From assembly GCA_964483375.1 (NCBI GenBank), contig CAZABJ010000021.1:1-42044 (forward strand): DNA of 42,044 nucleotides, given 5' to 3'. Below, piece by piece: positions 1 to 6,452 of this stretch. The first letter of the stretch is position 1; each line of letters begins with the position of its first letter. The position numbers and the translations under genes are program-made. The DNA comes from JAUIEH01 sp964483375 (GTDB lineage: Bacteria > Pseudomonadota > Alphaproteobacteria > Caulobacterales > Maricaulaceae). The notes below the pieces were generated by a model that was given only the letters and a program-made list of their open reading frames with translations, was not told the DNA's origin and searched no databases.

Positions 1-1
1 C

Positions 2-325
2 GGCAATTGGGTGGTGACCATCGCCATCGCCCTGTTCGCGTTCACCACCATCATCGGGTGGTCGTACTATGCGGAATCTGCGGTGACCTACCTGGTCGGG
101 GATTGGGCGGCGCGCCCGTTCCGCTTCTTATGGGTTGGCGTGGTGTTTGTCGGCACGCTCCAAGAGGTCGGCTTCATTTGGCGGCTGGGCGATCTCGCCA
201 ACGCGTCGATGGCGTTCCCCAACATCATCGCGATCATCGGGTTGTCAGGGGTGGTGTTCGCCATGGCGCGCAACGCGGACAGCGAAGCGCGGAAAAAACC
301 CGCCGATACCGCGACGGAAGAGTGA
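2..325 (+). CDS. Sodium:alanine/glycine symporter (AGCS family), C-terminal part
   Basis: This is the 3' end of a gene that begins outside the window; the frame is open from base 2. The visible 107 residues start GNWVV and hold a segment with GWSYYAESAVTYL, followed by two more hydrophobic stretches (near FLWVGVVFVGTLQ and NIIAIIGLSGVVFAMA) and a short charged tail ending DTATEE. The GWSYYxE block after a hydrophobic helix is characteristic of the last helices of the AGCS (AlsT/DagA-like) family, which imports alanine or glycine with Na+ across the inner membrane. The substrate cannot be read from the tail. The family call rests on this C-terminal motif alone, but the match is good. Confidence 0.8.
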   Translation, partial: GNWVVTIAIALFAFTTIIGWSYYAESAVTYLVGDWAARPFRFLWVGVVFVGTLQEVGFIWRLGDLANASMAFPNIIAIIGLSGVVFAMARNADSEARKKPADTATEE

Positions 326-461
326 CCAAAACGGTGAGCGGCGGAGCCTGAGCGCTTCGCCGCGACCGCCCGGCAGCGCGACGCGCGGGGTCTTTGTGGA
401 CGCCGCTCAGCGCAGAGCGTACCGTCCGCGCGCCCGGCAATCCGCAATCTGGGGGGATCCC

Positions 462-743
462 ATGCAAGCCTTTCGCGCGCTCGTTATCGGCACGCTCAAC
501 ATCGTCGCGTTCATCTTGTTTCTGGCCGCCGTCGTCATTGGCGCGGTGGGCGGCTATCAAGGCGAGCTGCTTGTTCCACTGTACGAAATGCTCGGGATCA
601 ACCCGCTTCCGGCCGCGGCCAACGCCGTCATCGGCGGGGTGGTCGCCTATTTGCTCGCTTCGGTCACCTTTGGGCTGATCTTTATTTTGCTCGACATCCA
701 AGACGGCATCCGCGACCTCATTCGCATCCAATCGAACGACTAA
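462..743 (+). CDS. Small membrane protein with two transmembrane helices, unknown function
   Basis: I do not recognise a named family. The 93-residue protein has a hydrophobic segment at about residues 6-28 (VIGTLNIVAFILFLAAVVIG) and a second at about 49-76, separated by a loop with GGYQGELLVPLYEML, and ends with the polar sequence DIQDGIRDLIRIQSND. The start was chosen at the ATG preceded by a run of six G residues at 451-456; the open frame runs further upstream, but without a good start and with low-complexity translation. It lies 136 bases after the symporter and 79 bases before the pterin dehydratase, all on the same strand. A role in the inner membrane is inferred from hydrophobicity only. 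Confidence 0.7.
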   Translation: MQAFRALVIGTLNIVAFILFLAAVVIGAVGGYQGELLVPLYEMLGINPLPAAANAVIGGVVAYLLASVTFGLIFILLDIQDGIRDLIRIQSND

Positions 744-765
744 ACCAACGCATCACGTCATTGCG

Positions 766-801
766 GCGACGGCCTCCGACTGACGCGCTCGGAGCCGTCG
801 C
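766..801 (+). other. Strong hairpin upstream of the pterin dehydratase gene
   Basis: The arms at 766-779 and 789-801 pair over 13 base pairs with one bulged C, closing a 9-base loop. It sits just after the two-helix membrane protein and ends 10 bases before the GAGG ribosome binding site at 812-815. No T run follows, so it may be a weak or Rho-assisted terminator or an RNA-stability element. Confidence 0.4.
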
Positions 802-822
802 TCACCATTGCGAGGCGCAAAC

Positions 823-1098
823 ATGGAAAAAATCGGAGCGGCTGCGGCCGTCGCAGCGTTAGAGGGCTGGCGCGCGGTGGAGGGACGCGATGCGATTGCG
901 AAGACCTTTCGCTTCGCCGATTTCAACGCTGCGTTCGGCTTTATGACGCGGATCGCGCTGAAGGCCGATCAGATGGACCACCACCCCGAATGGTTCAACG
1001 TCTATGATCGGGTCGAGGTCACGCTCGCGACCCATGATGCGGGCGGCGTGACCGATAAAGATCTCGCTCTGGCGCGCTTTATGGACGAGGTCGCGTAA
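823..1098 (+). CDS. Pterin-4a-carbinolamine dehydratase (PCD/DCoH family)
   Basis: The enzyme dehydrates 4a-hydroxytetrahydrobiopterin, recycling the pterin cofactor of aromatic amino-acid hydroxylases. The 91-residue length is normal for the family. The signature D-H-H-P-E-W lies at residues 52-57, with His53 and His54 as the expected catalytic pair, and the fold context FxFxDFNAAFGFM precedes it. The ATG at 823 was chosen over a TTG at 808 because GAGG at 812-815 is well spaced from it. No phenylalanine hydroxylase is visible in the window, so the physiological partner is unknown; many bacterial members have unassigned roles. Confidence 0.93.
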   Translation: MEKIGAAAAVAALEGWRAVEGRDAIAKTFRFADFNAAFGFMTRIALKADQMDHHPEWFNVYDRVEVTLATHDAGGVTDKDLALARFMDEVA

Positions 1099-1114
1099 GA
1101 CGGCGGGCGAGGCC

Positions 1115-1555
1115 TCAGCCTTCGCCTTCGTGAATGATCACCATGCCCAGAATGATGTCCCCGGCGCCCGGTTCGCCGAGGACGTCGTCGACGGCGGCTT
1201 GCAGCATGACGGAGATTCTGTCGGCGTCCGGCACTGCGCCATAGCGATATTGGTCGCCCGCATAAGCGCGCAACGCCTCGGCGCAATGGGCGCGCAGCCG
1301 CGGCATTAAGCGTTCGGCCCGCGCCCGGGTGCGCCCGTCTGGGATCTCTACGCCCGCCTCCACATGCAAGACCCCGCGGGCGCGGTAGTCATGGGTCACC
1401 GTCGCAGTCAGACCCGGCATCGGCACGAACGCCTCCGACGCCGTGGCGCGCCGGCGAGACGTCGTGTCGGCGCTCCCGCCGGCGGCGAAGGCGGGCGGGG
1501 CCGAAAGCGCCGCCGAAAGAACGGCGACCGCAGCGATCCGAAGCACAGGTGACAT
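1115..1555 (-). CDS. Exported FliL-like protein, unknown function
   Basis: The 146-residue product begins with a Sec-type signal peptide (hydrophobic core LRIAAVAVLSAALSA, likely cut after AFAA, about residue 27). The mature part has VPMPGLTATVTHDYRARGVLHVEAGVEIP followed by an amphipathic helical region and a closing segment LGEPGAGDIILGMVIIHEGEG. This layout resembles small alphaproteobacterial exported proteins that look like the periplasmic part of FliL, but there is no flagellar gene nearby, so that function is not claimed. The start is the ATG before SPVLRI; the frame stays open further upstream, but the signal peptide fixes the N terminus. It is divergent from the DUF3833 lipoprotein with 97 bases between the starts, and no good ribosome binding site is visible. 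Confidence 0.7.
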   Translation of the reverse strand: MSPVLRIAAVAVLSAALSAPPAFAAGGSADTTSRRRATASEAFVPMPGLTATVTHDYRARGVLHVEAGVEIPDGRTRARAERLMPRLRAHCAEALRAYAGDQYRYGAVPDADRISVMLQAAVDDVLGEPGAGDIILGMVIIHEGEG

Positions 1556-1652
1556 GCGTAGGACTTTACGTCCCCGTTCTAAAATCGAGGTTAGGCGCCG
1601 CGGCGCAATTCGAACAATCGCCTCGACCATCGATCCTGCAAGGAGACCGCCG

Positions 1653-2201
1653 ATGCGTCCCGCTCCCCTTTTCGCGGCTTTCGCCGCCCTCACCGTGCTC
1701 ACAAGCGCCTGCGCGACCCGTCCGTCGGTTCCCGCCGAGCGCGTCATGGGCGAACCCTTTGCGCTGGAGCGGGATTTGGCCGGGCAGACTGTCGGCCGCG
1801 GGGTGTTTCGCACCATCACGGGTCAGAACCGTGCGTTCACCGCCTATCTCAACGGTGTCTGGGATGGGGAAACGCTGACGCTCGAGGAAGACTTCGTCTT
1901 TGAAGACGGCGAAACGGACCGGAAGACGTGGCGGCTCACCCGCCTTCCAAACGGTGAATGGACCGGCACGCGGGAAGACGTTGTCGGCGAGGCGCGCGGC
2001 TTTCAGGACGGCGACGCTTTTCGCTTGGAGTATCTCATCGACCAGCCGACTGACGATGGCGGAACCATCCGGCTTCGGTTTCGGGACGTTTTGGTGCGCG
2101 CCGCTGAGGGCGACATCATCAATCGAGCCACCGTCGGCTACCGAGGCTTCCGCGTCGGGTCGGTGGATTTAACGATTACGCGCAGCGAAGCGGCGGAGTG
2201 A
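1653..2201 (+). CDS. DUF3833 family lipoprotein
   Basis: The 182-residue product begins MRPAPLFAAFAALTVLTSAC, a lipoprotein signal with lipobox LTSAC and the lipidated cysteine at residue 20. The mature sequence carries the DUF3833 pattern: GVFRTITGQNRAFTAYLNG, then WDGETLTLEEDFVFEDGE, then WTGTREDVVGEARGFQDGD. These are small envelope proteins of unknown function. The start is supported by AAGGAGA at 1640-1646; the frame is open further upstream (from 1443), but that part reads as the shadow of the divergent gene. It converges with the fasciclin gene across 215 bases. Confidence 0.82.
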   Translation: MRPAPLFAAFAALTVLTSACATRPSVPAERVMGEPFALERDLAGQTVGRGVFRTITGQNRAFTAYLNGVWDGETLTLEEDFVFEDGETDRKTWRLTRLPNGEWTGTREDVVGEARGFQDGDAFRLEYLIDQPTDDGGTIRLRFRDVLVRAAEGDIINRATVGYRGFRVGSVDLTITRSEAAE

Positions 2202-2332
2202 GGGTCAAAATACGCTGCGGCCGAAGCCGAACCGCCATGGCGCCCGAGGTTCAGAGGCGCGGAACGCCAAAGCCGCGTCGGTTGAACCCTTAACGCCAGA
2301 GGCGGTTTCAAACCAATGACGTGGCCGCGGGG

Positions 2333-2351
2333 TCACCCTATCAAAGGGTGA
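2333..2351 (+). other. Small hairpin in a convergent intergenic region
   Basis: TCACCCT (2333-2339) and AGGGTGA (2345-2351) form a perfect 7-bp stem with a 5-base loop, between the DUF3833 gene and the fasciclin gene, which converge here. It could end either transcript, but has no T run. The rest of 2202-2416 shows nothing else besides the larger hairpin at 2379-2402. Confidence 0.3.
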
Positions 2352-2378
2352 GCTTGAACGCGTTGAAACGGCGCAAAG

Positions 2379-2402
2379 CGGCGGGGGCTTGCGCCCCCGC
2401 CG
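2379..2402 (-). terminator. Probable terminator of the fasciclin gene
   Basis: A perfect 10-bp GC stem (2379-2388 with 2393-2402) closes a 4-base loop, 14 bases beyond the stop of the fasciclin gene. On the minus strand it is followed only by CTTTG, so the U tract is short and the termination strength is uncertain. Confidence 0.5.
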
Positions 2403-2416
2403 GTGCGGTTGACCGC

Positions 2417-2974
2417 TTAGTGCTCGTCCGAGCCAGCCGGCGGCAGCAGCACGGTGTCGATCACGTGGATGACGCCGTTGGAGGCGTCGACATCCGCAGC
2501 GATGACGGTGGCGTTGTTGACCAGAACGCCGTCGGTGGCGTCGATGGCGACGGTGGCGCCATTGACGGTTTCAACGTCGAGCGTCGCGCCCGCCAGATCA
2601 CCGGACATGAACTCGCCGGCGATGACGTGGTAGGTCAGGATAGCTTGCAGGTCGCCGATGTTTTCCGGCAGCAGCAAGGTTTCGACAGTGCCTTCCGGCA
2701 GAGCGGCGAACGCGTCGTCGGTCGGCGCGAAGACGGTGAACGGGCCTTCGCCTTTCAGCGTCTCGACCAAGCCGGCGGCCTGGACGGCGGCGACGAGCGT
2801 GGTGAAGTCGCCGGCCGCCACAGCGGTGTCGACGATGTCGGCTTGCGGCGCTTCAACCGGCGCGGCTTCAGCGGCCGGAGCCGCGGTTTCCGTCGCGTGG
2901 TGGGCGCAAGCGGCCACGGCGAACGGCGTGATGATCAGGGCGGCGGCTGCGCCGAAGCGGGTGCGAAGAGCCAT
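2417..2974 (-). CDS. Fasciclin (FAS1) domain surface or periplasmic protein
   Basis: The 185-residue product has an N-terminal export signal ending FAVAAC, so it is probably a lipoprotein with Cys23. A short Ala/Pro-rich linker (about 28-44) is followed by one FAS1 domain. The two conserved FAS1 blocks are visible: FTVFAPTDDAFAALP and, near the C terminus, the NGVIHVIDTVLLPP block, with the H-box-like LTYHVIAGEF between them. FAS1 domains act in adhesion or in binding small molecules in the envelope. The ATG at 2974 is preceded on its strand by GGAGGG at good spacing. The 204-base region upstream holds the TTACG/CGTAA palindrome at 3069-3082 and probably the promoter. Confidence 0.93.
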   Translation of the reverse strand: MALRTRFGAAAALIITPFAVAACAHHATETAAPAAEAAPVEAPQADIVDTAVAAGDFTTLVAAVQAAGLVETLKGEGPFTVFAPTDDAFAALPEGTVETLLLPENIGDLQAILTYHVIAGEFMSGDLAGATLDVETVNGATVAIDATDGVLVNNATVIAADVDASNGVIHVIDTVLLPPAGSDEH

Positions 2975-3068
2975 GGGTCCCTCCAGTCCTCGTAACTGAG
3001 TGAGTGAACGTCCGAGATCCGCCGGCGGAGCCCCCCGACGTGATGTTCCTGACCCCAGACGTCTCTTA

Positions 3069-3082
3069 TTACGTCAGCGTAA
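3069..3082. promoter_or_regulatory. Palindrome upstream of the fasciclin gene, possible operator
   Basis: TTACG-TCAG-CGTAA is a perfect 5-bp inverted repeat with a 4-base spacer, about 95-108 bases upstream of the fasciclin start, in the only AT-richer patch of the 2975-3178 gap. Its position suggests a regulator site, but no cognate regulator can be named. Confidence 0.3.
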
Positions 3083-3178
3083 CGTCTTTGGTTCGCCAAA
3101 TCCGCGTAAAGTCGGGTGAAAGTTTTTTGACAGTCGCCAGATGACGGCGGACGGCGGGCCCGCCGCCTCTCAGGGCCC

Positions 3179-5128
3179 CTATCCTCCAACGACGCCGCCG
3201 TCCTCCCGCCGAATGGCGACGACGGCGGGCCGCGGCGGATCGGCGGCGCCGAAATCAGGCCAACGCGTCGTCGGGGCCTCGAACGTCGCCCCATCACCGT
3301 CGCCAGGATGCTGGACGGCGACGAACAATGTCGTTCCGTCCGGCGTGAAGCGGGGGCCGCACAGCTCCGCGCCGATCGGGCATTGGAAGAAGCACCGGCC
3401 CGTGCCCCGGCCCTCGCCTTCCGTCTCGAGGGCCCAGAGGCCGTCGGCGGCTCCGGTGCGCTCGTTGCCGTCGGTGGCGATCCAAAGCCGGCCGAAGGGG
3501 TCGATGGCGCAATTGTCGGGCGCAGCGAACCAGCCGTCGCGGCTTGTCGCCGGGTTCCACACGGCGCCGAATTCGGGTTGGTCGGGATCGCCGCAGCGAA
3601 CCAGAATCTCCCAACGCGACCGACGCGCGGTGAAGTCTCCGTCCGGCTCGACGATTTCGATGATGTGGCCGAAGGCGTTTTCCGCACGCGGATTTGCGGC
3701 GTCGACCTGGTCTTCGGTCCGCCGGGTGTTGTTGGTCAGCATGACATAGACGCGGCCCGTACGCGGGTCGGCTTCGACGTCTTCAGGCCGATCCATCGGC
3801 GTTGCGCCGAGCAAATCGGCAGCCAGGCGGGTGTGGATGAGGACGTCGGCTTGACTGGCGAAACCGTTCTCAGCCGTCAGCGGACCCGCGCCGTGCAGAA
3901 GCGGCAGCCACGCCACCGTGCCGTCGGCGTCAAACCGCGCGACGAACAACACGCCTTCGTCCAACAGGTCCGCATTCGACGACGGGTCATTCGCCCGGAA
4001 CCGGTCTGCGGTGATGAATTTGTAGACGTAATCAAAGCGCTGATCATCGCCCATATACACGACGACCCGGCCGTCCGGCGCGATCACGGTCTCCGCGCCC
4101 TCATGCTTGAACCGCCCCATGGCGGTGCGCTTCTTCGGCATGGAGGTCGGGTCTTTGATGTCGACTTCGACCACCCAGCCGAAGCGGTTCGGCTCGTTGG
4201 GCGTGCGTTGAATGTCAAAGCGCTCGAAGTGCCGACCCCATTGGTACCAGCCGCCGGGAATGCCGTAGCGCTCGAACGACGCGGCTTGGACGTCGCCGGC
4301 AGAGAGCGGCGCGCCGCGGAAATAGCCGTTGAAGTTTTCCTCCGCCAGCAGGTAGGTGCCCCATGGGGTCATGCCGCCCGCGCAGTTGTTCACCGTGCCC
4401 AGAACCGTACGACCGCCCGGGTCAGCGGCGGTTTTCAAGCTTTCCGCGCCCGCAGCGGGCCCGGAGAGCTCCATCGGGGTCTCCGCGGTGATCCGCCGGT
4501 TAAGCGGCGCCCCCACCTCGACCGCCCACTGACCGTTGCGTTTGGCGACTTCGACCACGGTCCCGCCATGGGCGGCCATCTCCACCGCACAGAGCTCCTC
4601 GGTCATGCTCTCGGGGTAGCGCGCCGCGACGCCGGGCAACATTAGCGGCGTGGAGACATATTCATGGTTCACGCAGAGAAGACCGCGCGCGGTCTCATCA
4701 CCGCGCACCGGCATGGGCGCGAACCCAATGAAATCGTTATTGTATCCGAACTGTCGCGCTTGAGCGCCGGCGGATTGCGCGCGCGGGTCGAAGCTCGGGG
4801 AATCGGCGAACAGCGCATCCCCCCAGCGGATCAGCACATCGGCCTCATAACCCTCGGGAATATGGTGGGTCCCATCCAATCCGCGCGGGGTTTCAGCAAA
4901 CGTAGCGGGGCCGCGAGCGGCGGGCAGCGTCTCGCCGGGTCGGGTGGCGCAGGCGGCGATCGGACCCGCGCCGGCGAGCGCAGACGCGGTCAGGGCGCCC
5001 TTCAGCACGCCGCGCCGCGAGAGGCGCGCGGCGATCACGTCGCCCATGGTCGGCGCATGGACGCCCGCCCGTGGGTTAACGGAGTGGTCTTCGCTCGCGT
5101 CAATTTCGGCGGCGCGCAGTTTGGTCAT
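3179..5128 (-). CDS. phoX: PhoX-type alkaline phosphatase, Tat-exported (DUF839)
   Basis: PhoX is a calcium- and iron-dependent phosphomonoesterase that releases phosphate from organic esters in the periplasm. The 649-residue length fits the family. A twin-arginine signal is visible at residues 37-43 (SRRGVLK), followed by the hydrophobic stretch ALTASALAGAGPIAA; as in other PhoX proteins, it sits after a 36-residue N-terminal extension. Family blocks include FGYNNDFIGFAPMP, LLCVNHEYVS, the glycine-rich NCAGGMTPWGTYLLAEEN and RFGWVVEVDI. The ATG at 5128 has AAGGG upstream on its strand. No Pho box or phoBR gene is seen nearby, so phosphate control is expected from the family but not shown. 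Members of DUF839 without phosphatase activity exist, so the substrate is inferred. Confidence 0.9.
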   Translation of the reverse strand: MTKLRAAEIDASEDHSVNPRAGVHAPTMGDVIAARLSRRGVLKGALTASALAGAGPIAACATRPGETLPAARGPATFAETPRGLDGTHHIPEGYEADVLIRWGDALFADSPSFDPRAQSAGAQARQFGYNNDFIGFAPMPVRGDETARGLLCVNHEYVSTPLMLPGVAARYPESMTEELCAVEMAAHGGTVVEVAKRNGQWAVEVGAPLNRRITAETPMELSGPAAGAESLKTAADPGGRTVLGTVNNCAGGMTPWGTYLLAEENFNGYFRGAPLSAGDVQAASFERYGIPGGWYQWGRHFERFDIQRTPNEPNRFGWVVEVDIKDPTSMPKKRTAMGRFKHEGAETVIAPDGRVVVYMGDDQRFDYVYKFITADRFRANDPSSNADLLDEGVLFVARFDADGTVAWLPLLHGAGPLTAENGFASQADVLIHTRLAADLLGATPMDRPEDVEADPRTGRVYVMLTNNTRRTEDQVDAANPRAENAFGHIIEIVEPDGDFTARRSRWEILVRCGDPDQPEFGAVWNPATSRDGWFAAPDNCAIDPFGRLWIATDGNERTGAADGLWALETEGEGRGTGRCFFQCPIGAELCGPRFTPDGTTLFVAVQHPGDGDGATFEAPTTRWPDFGAADPPRPAVVAIRREDGGVVGG

Positions 5129-5303
5129 GAGTTCGCCCTTCTCGCATGCGACAGCTAGCTTACGTTAACCGGGCTTTGTGACAGTCGGCGCCGTAGAGCG
5201 GGTCCTGTCGCTGCGGCATATTGGAGACCAGGGTCTGCTTGCGTACACTCATGAAACGGTCGTCCCTCCCGAATCGACGGCCTCGTCGCCGGAGACATTA
5301 GTC

Positions 5304-5672
5304 ATGAAGCGCTCTTTGACAGTCGCCCTCGCCGCCGGCGCCCTCGCCGTCACGGCGCCCGCCGCCGCCAAACAGAACGACGACGCCGGCCCGGGCTGGC
5401 TTTTCGCCGAACCGCCCGCTGCTGATAGCAGGGCCGCCGCCGGGTCGGCGCTGTTGGACTTGTTTGACAGGGTTTTTGAAGAAACGCCCGTAGTCGCACG
5501 GTCCTTCGGGCCCCGTCCGAACGTCTCGATTGCGCCGCTGGAAACAGAGAACGACGGCTCTGGCGCCGAAGCCGGCGCAGTGGCGAACGTGGTTGCGCGG
5601 AGCCTCGGCATCGCGCCCGGTCCCCTGCCCGACACGCTCGACCCGAAACCCCGCGCACTCATCGCCGAGTAA
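5304..5672 (+). CDS. Small exported protein, unknown function
   Basis: The 122-residue product starts MKRSLTVALAAGALAVTAPAAAK, a clear Sec signal peptide with a likely cut after AAA near residue 22. The mature part is rich in Ala, Pro and acidic residues (LFDRVFEETPVVARSF, ETENDGSGAEAGAVANVVARSLG) and shows no recognisable domain, cysteine or membrane helix. GGAGA at 5291-5295 supports the ATG at 5304. It lies 213 bases upstream of the ECF-type sigma gene in the same direction and is divergent from phoX. A link to either neighbour is only positional. I do not recognise the family. Confidence 0.65.
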   Translation: MKRSLTVALAAGALAVTAPAAAKQNDDAGPGWLFAEPPAADSRAAAGSALLDLFDRVFEETPVVARSFGPRPNVSIAPLETENDGSGAEAGAVANVVARSLGIAPGPLPDTLDPKPRALIAE

Positions 5673-5690
5673 GCGCTATTTCCTACTCGC

Positions 5691-5715
5691 CCGCCCGCGC
5701 GCCTGGCGCGGGCGG
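5691..5715 (+). terminator. GC-rich hairpin after the small exported gene
   Basis: Ten base pairs (5691-5700 with 5706-5715) close a 5-base loop, starting 18 bases after the stop codon at 5672. No T run follows on the plus strand. A factor-dependent or weak intrinsic terminator separating this gene from the sigma factor gene is plausible. The rest of 5673-5885 shows nothing clear. Confidence 0.4.
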
Positions 5716-5885
5716 CCCAAGCGGCTTGAGCGCTCGCCCTTCAGCGGCGCGCCTGACGCCGACCGCGAAATCGCCATCATGCTGCGCCCCCGCAGTCATG
5801 CTGGCGCCCCGTTCTTCGGCATGCTGAATTGTACTGGGATGAGCGATCCGGTCGGGGGCGCGACCGGTGCGCAAGAGGGAATGCA

Positions 5886-6452
5886 ATGACGGAAAACGCC
5901 GCCCCGAGCGTGGCGGGCGAAGACACCGAAGAATCGAGTCTTGCCCGGCGTCTTATAACTGAGCATTACGACGCATTGTTGCGCGTGGCTCGCGCCAAAC
6001 GTCGCGCGGCCAGGGTGGGCGCGACGCTCGCCACATCCGATTTGTTGCATGAGAGTTTTTTGCGCGTCGACGGCCCGAAAACTTGGAACTCGAGCGAACA
6101 CTTCATGCGGTCGGTCACGGTTGCAATGCGTTGCGTCATCGTTGACTACGCGCGTCGCCGCATGGCCAGCAAACGGGGCGGGGGCGCGCGCAAACTCGAC
6201 CTGGACGAGGCCGAGCCGTTCTTACCGGAATTCTCTGAGACCCCCGAGCAGCTGGTGGCGATCGCCGAGCTTTTGGAGAAGCTCGGTCAAAAGAACCCCA
6301 AATGGCTCGAAGTGGTGGACGCCCGGTACTTCAGCGGCATGACGGAGGCCGAGACGGCTCAGGCTTTCGGCCGCTCCACCCGCACCATTCGCCGCGAATG
6401 GCGGGCTGCGCGGGCCTGGCTGGCCGCCGAACTCGGGATCGCGCCGCCTTAA
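5886..6452 (+). CDS. ECF-type sigma-70 factor of the TIGR02999/ECF43-like group
   Basis: A promoter-specificity subunit for RNA polymerase. In the 188-residue product, region 2 spans about 22-95 (ITEHYDALLRVARAK, DLLHESFLRV, FMRSVTVAMRCVIVDYARRR), followed by the group-typical basic SKRGGG at 95-100. Region 4 is at about 123-184, with helix-turn-helix MTEAETAQAFGRSTRTIRREWRAARAWL. The region 2.2 position that carries DAED in classical ECF factors reads ATSD here (residues 49-52, Thr50 and Ser51). The family is known to be paired with Ser/Thr kinases, and one lies immediately downstream on the opposite strand, sharing TTAA at 6449-6452. AGAGGGA at 5873-5879 supports the ATG. No anti-sigma factor is visible beside it. 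Confidence 0.9.
   Translation: MTENAAPSVAGEDTEESSLARRLITEHYDALLRVARAKRRAARVGATLATSDLLHESFLRVDGPKTWNSSEHFMRSVTVAMRCVIVDYARRRMASKRGGGARKLDLDEAEPFLPEFSETPEQLVAIAELLEKLGQKNPKWLEVVDARYFSGMTEAETAQAFGRSTRTIRREWRAARAWLAAELGIAPP

Noticed and set aside
2975..3178. An EcfG-type promoter (GGAAC with CGTT) before the fasciclin gene
   Set aside because: GGAAC is present on the minus strand, but CGTT is not at the required 16-17 base spacing.
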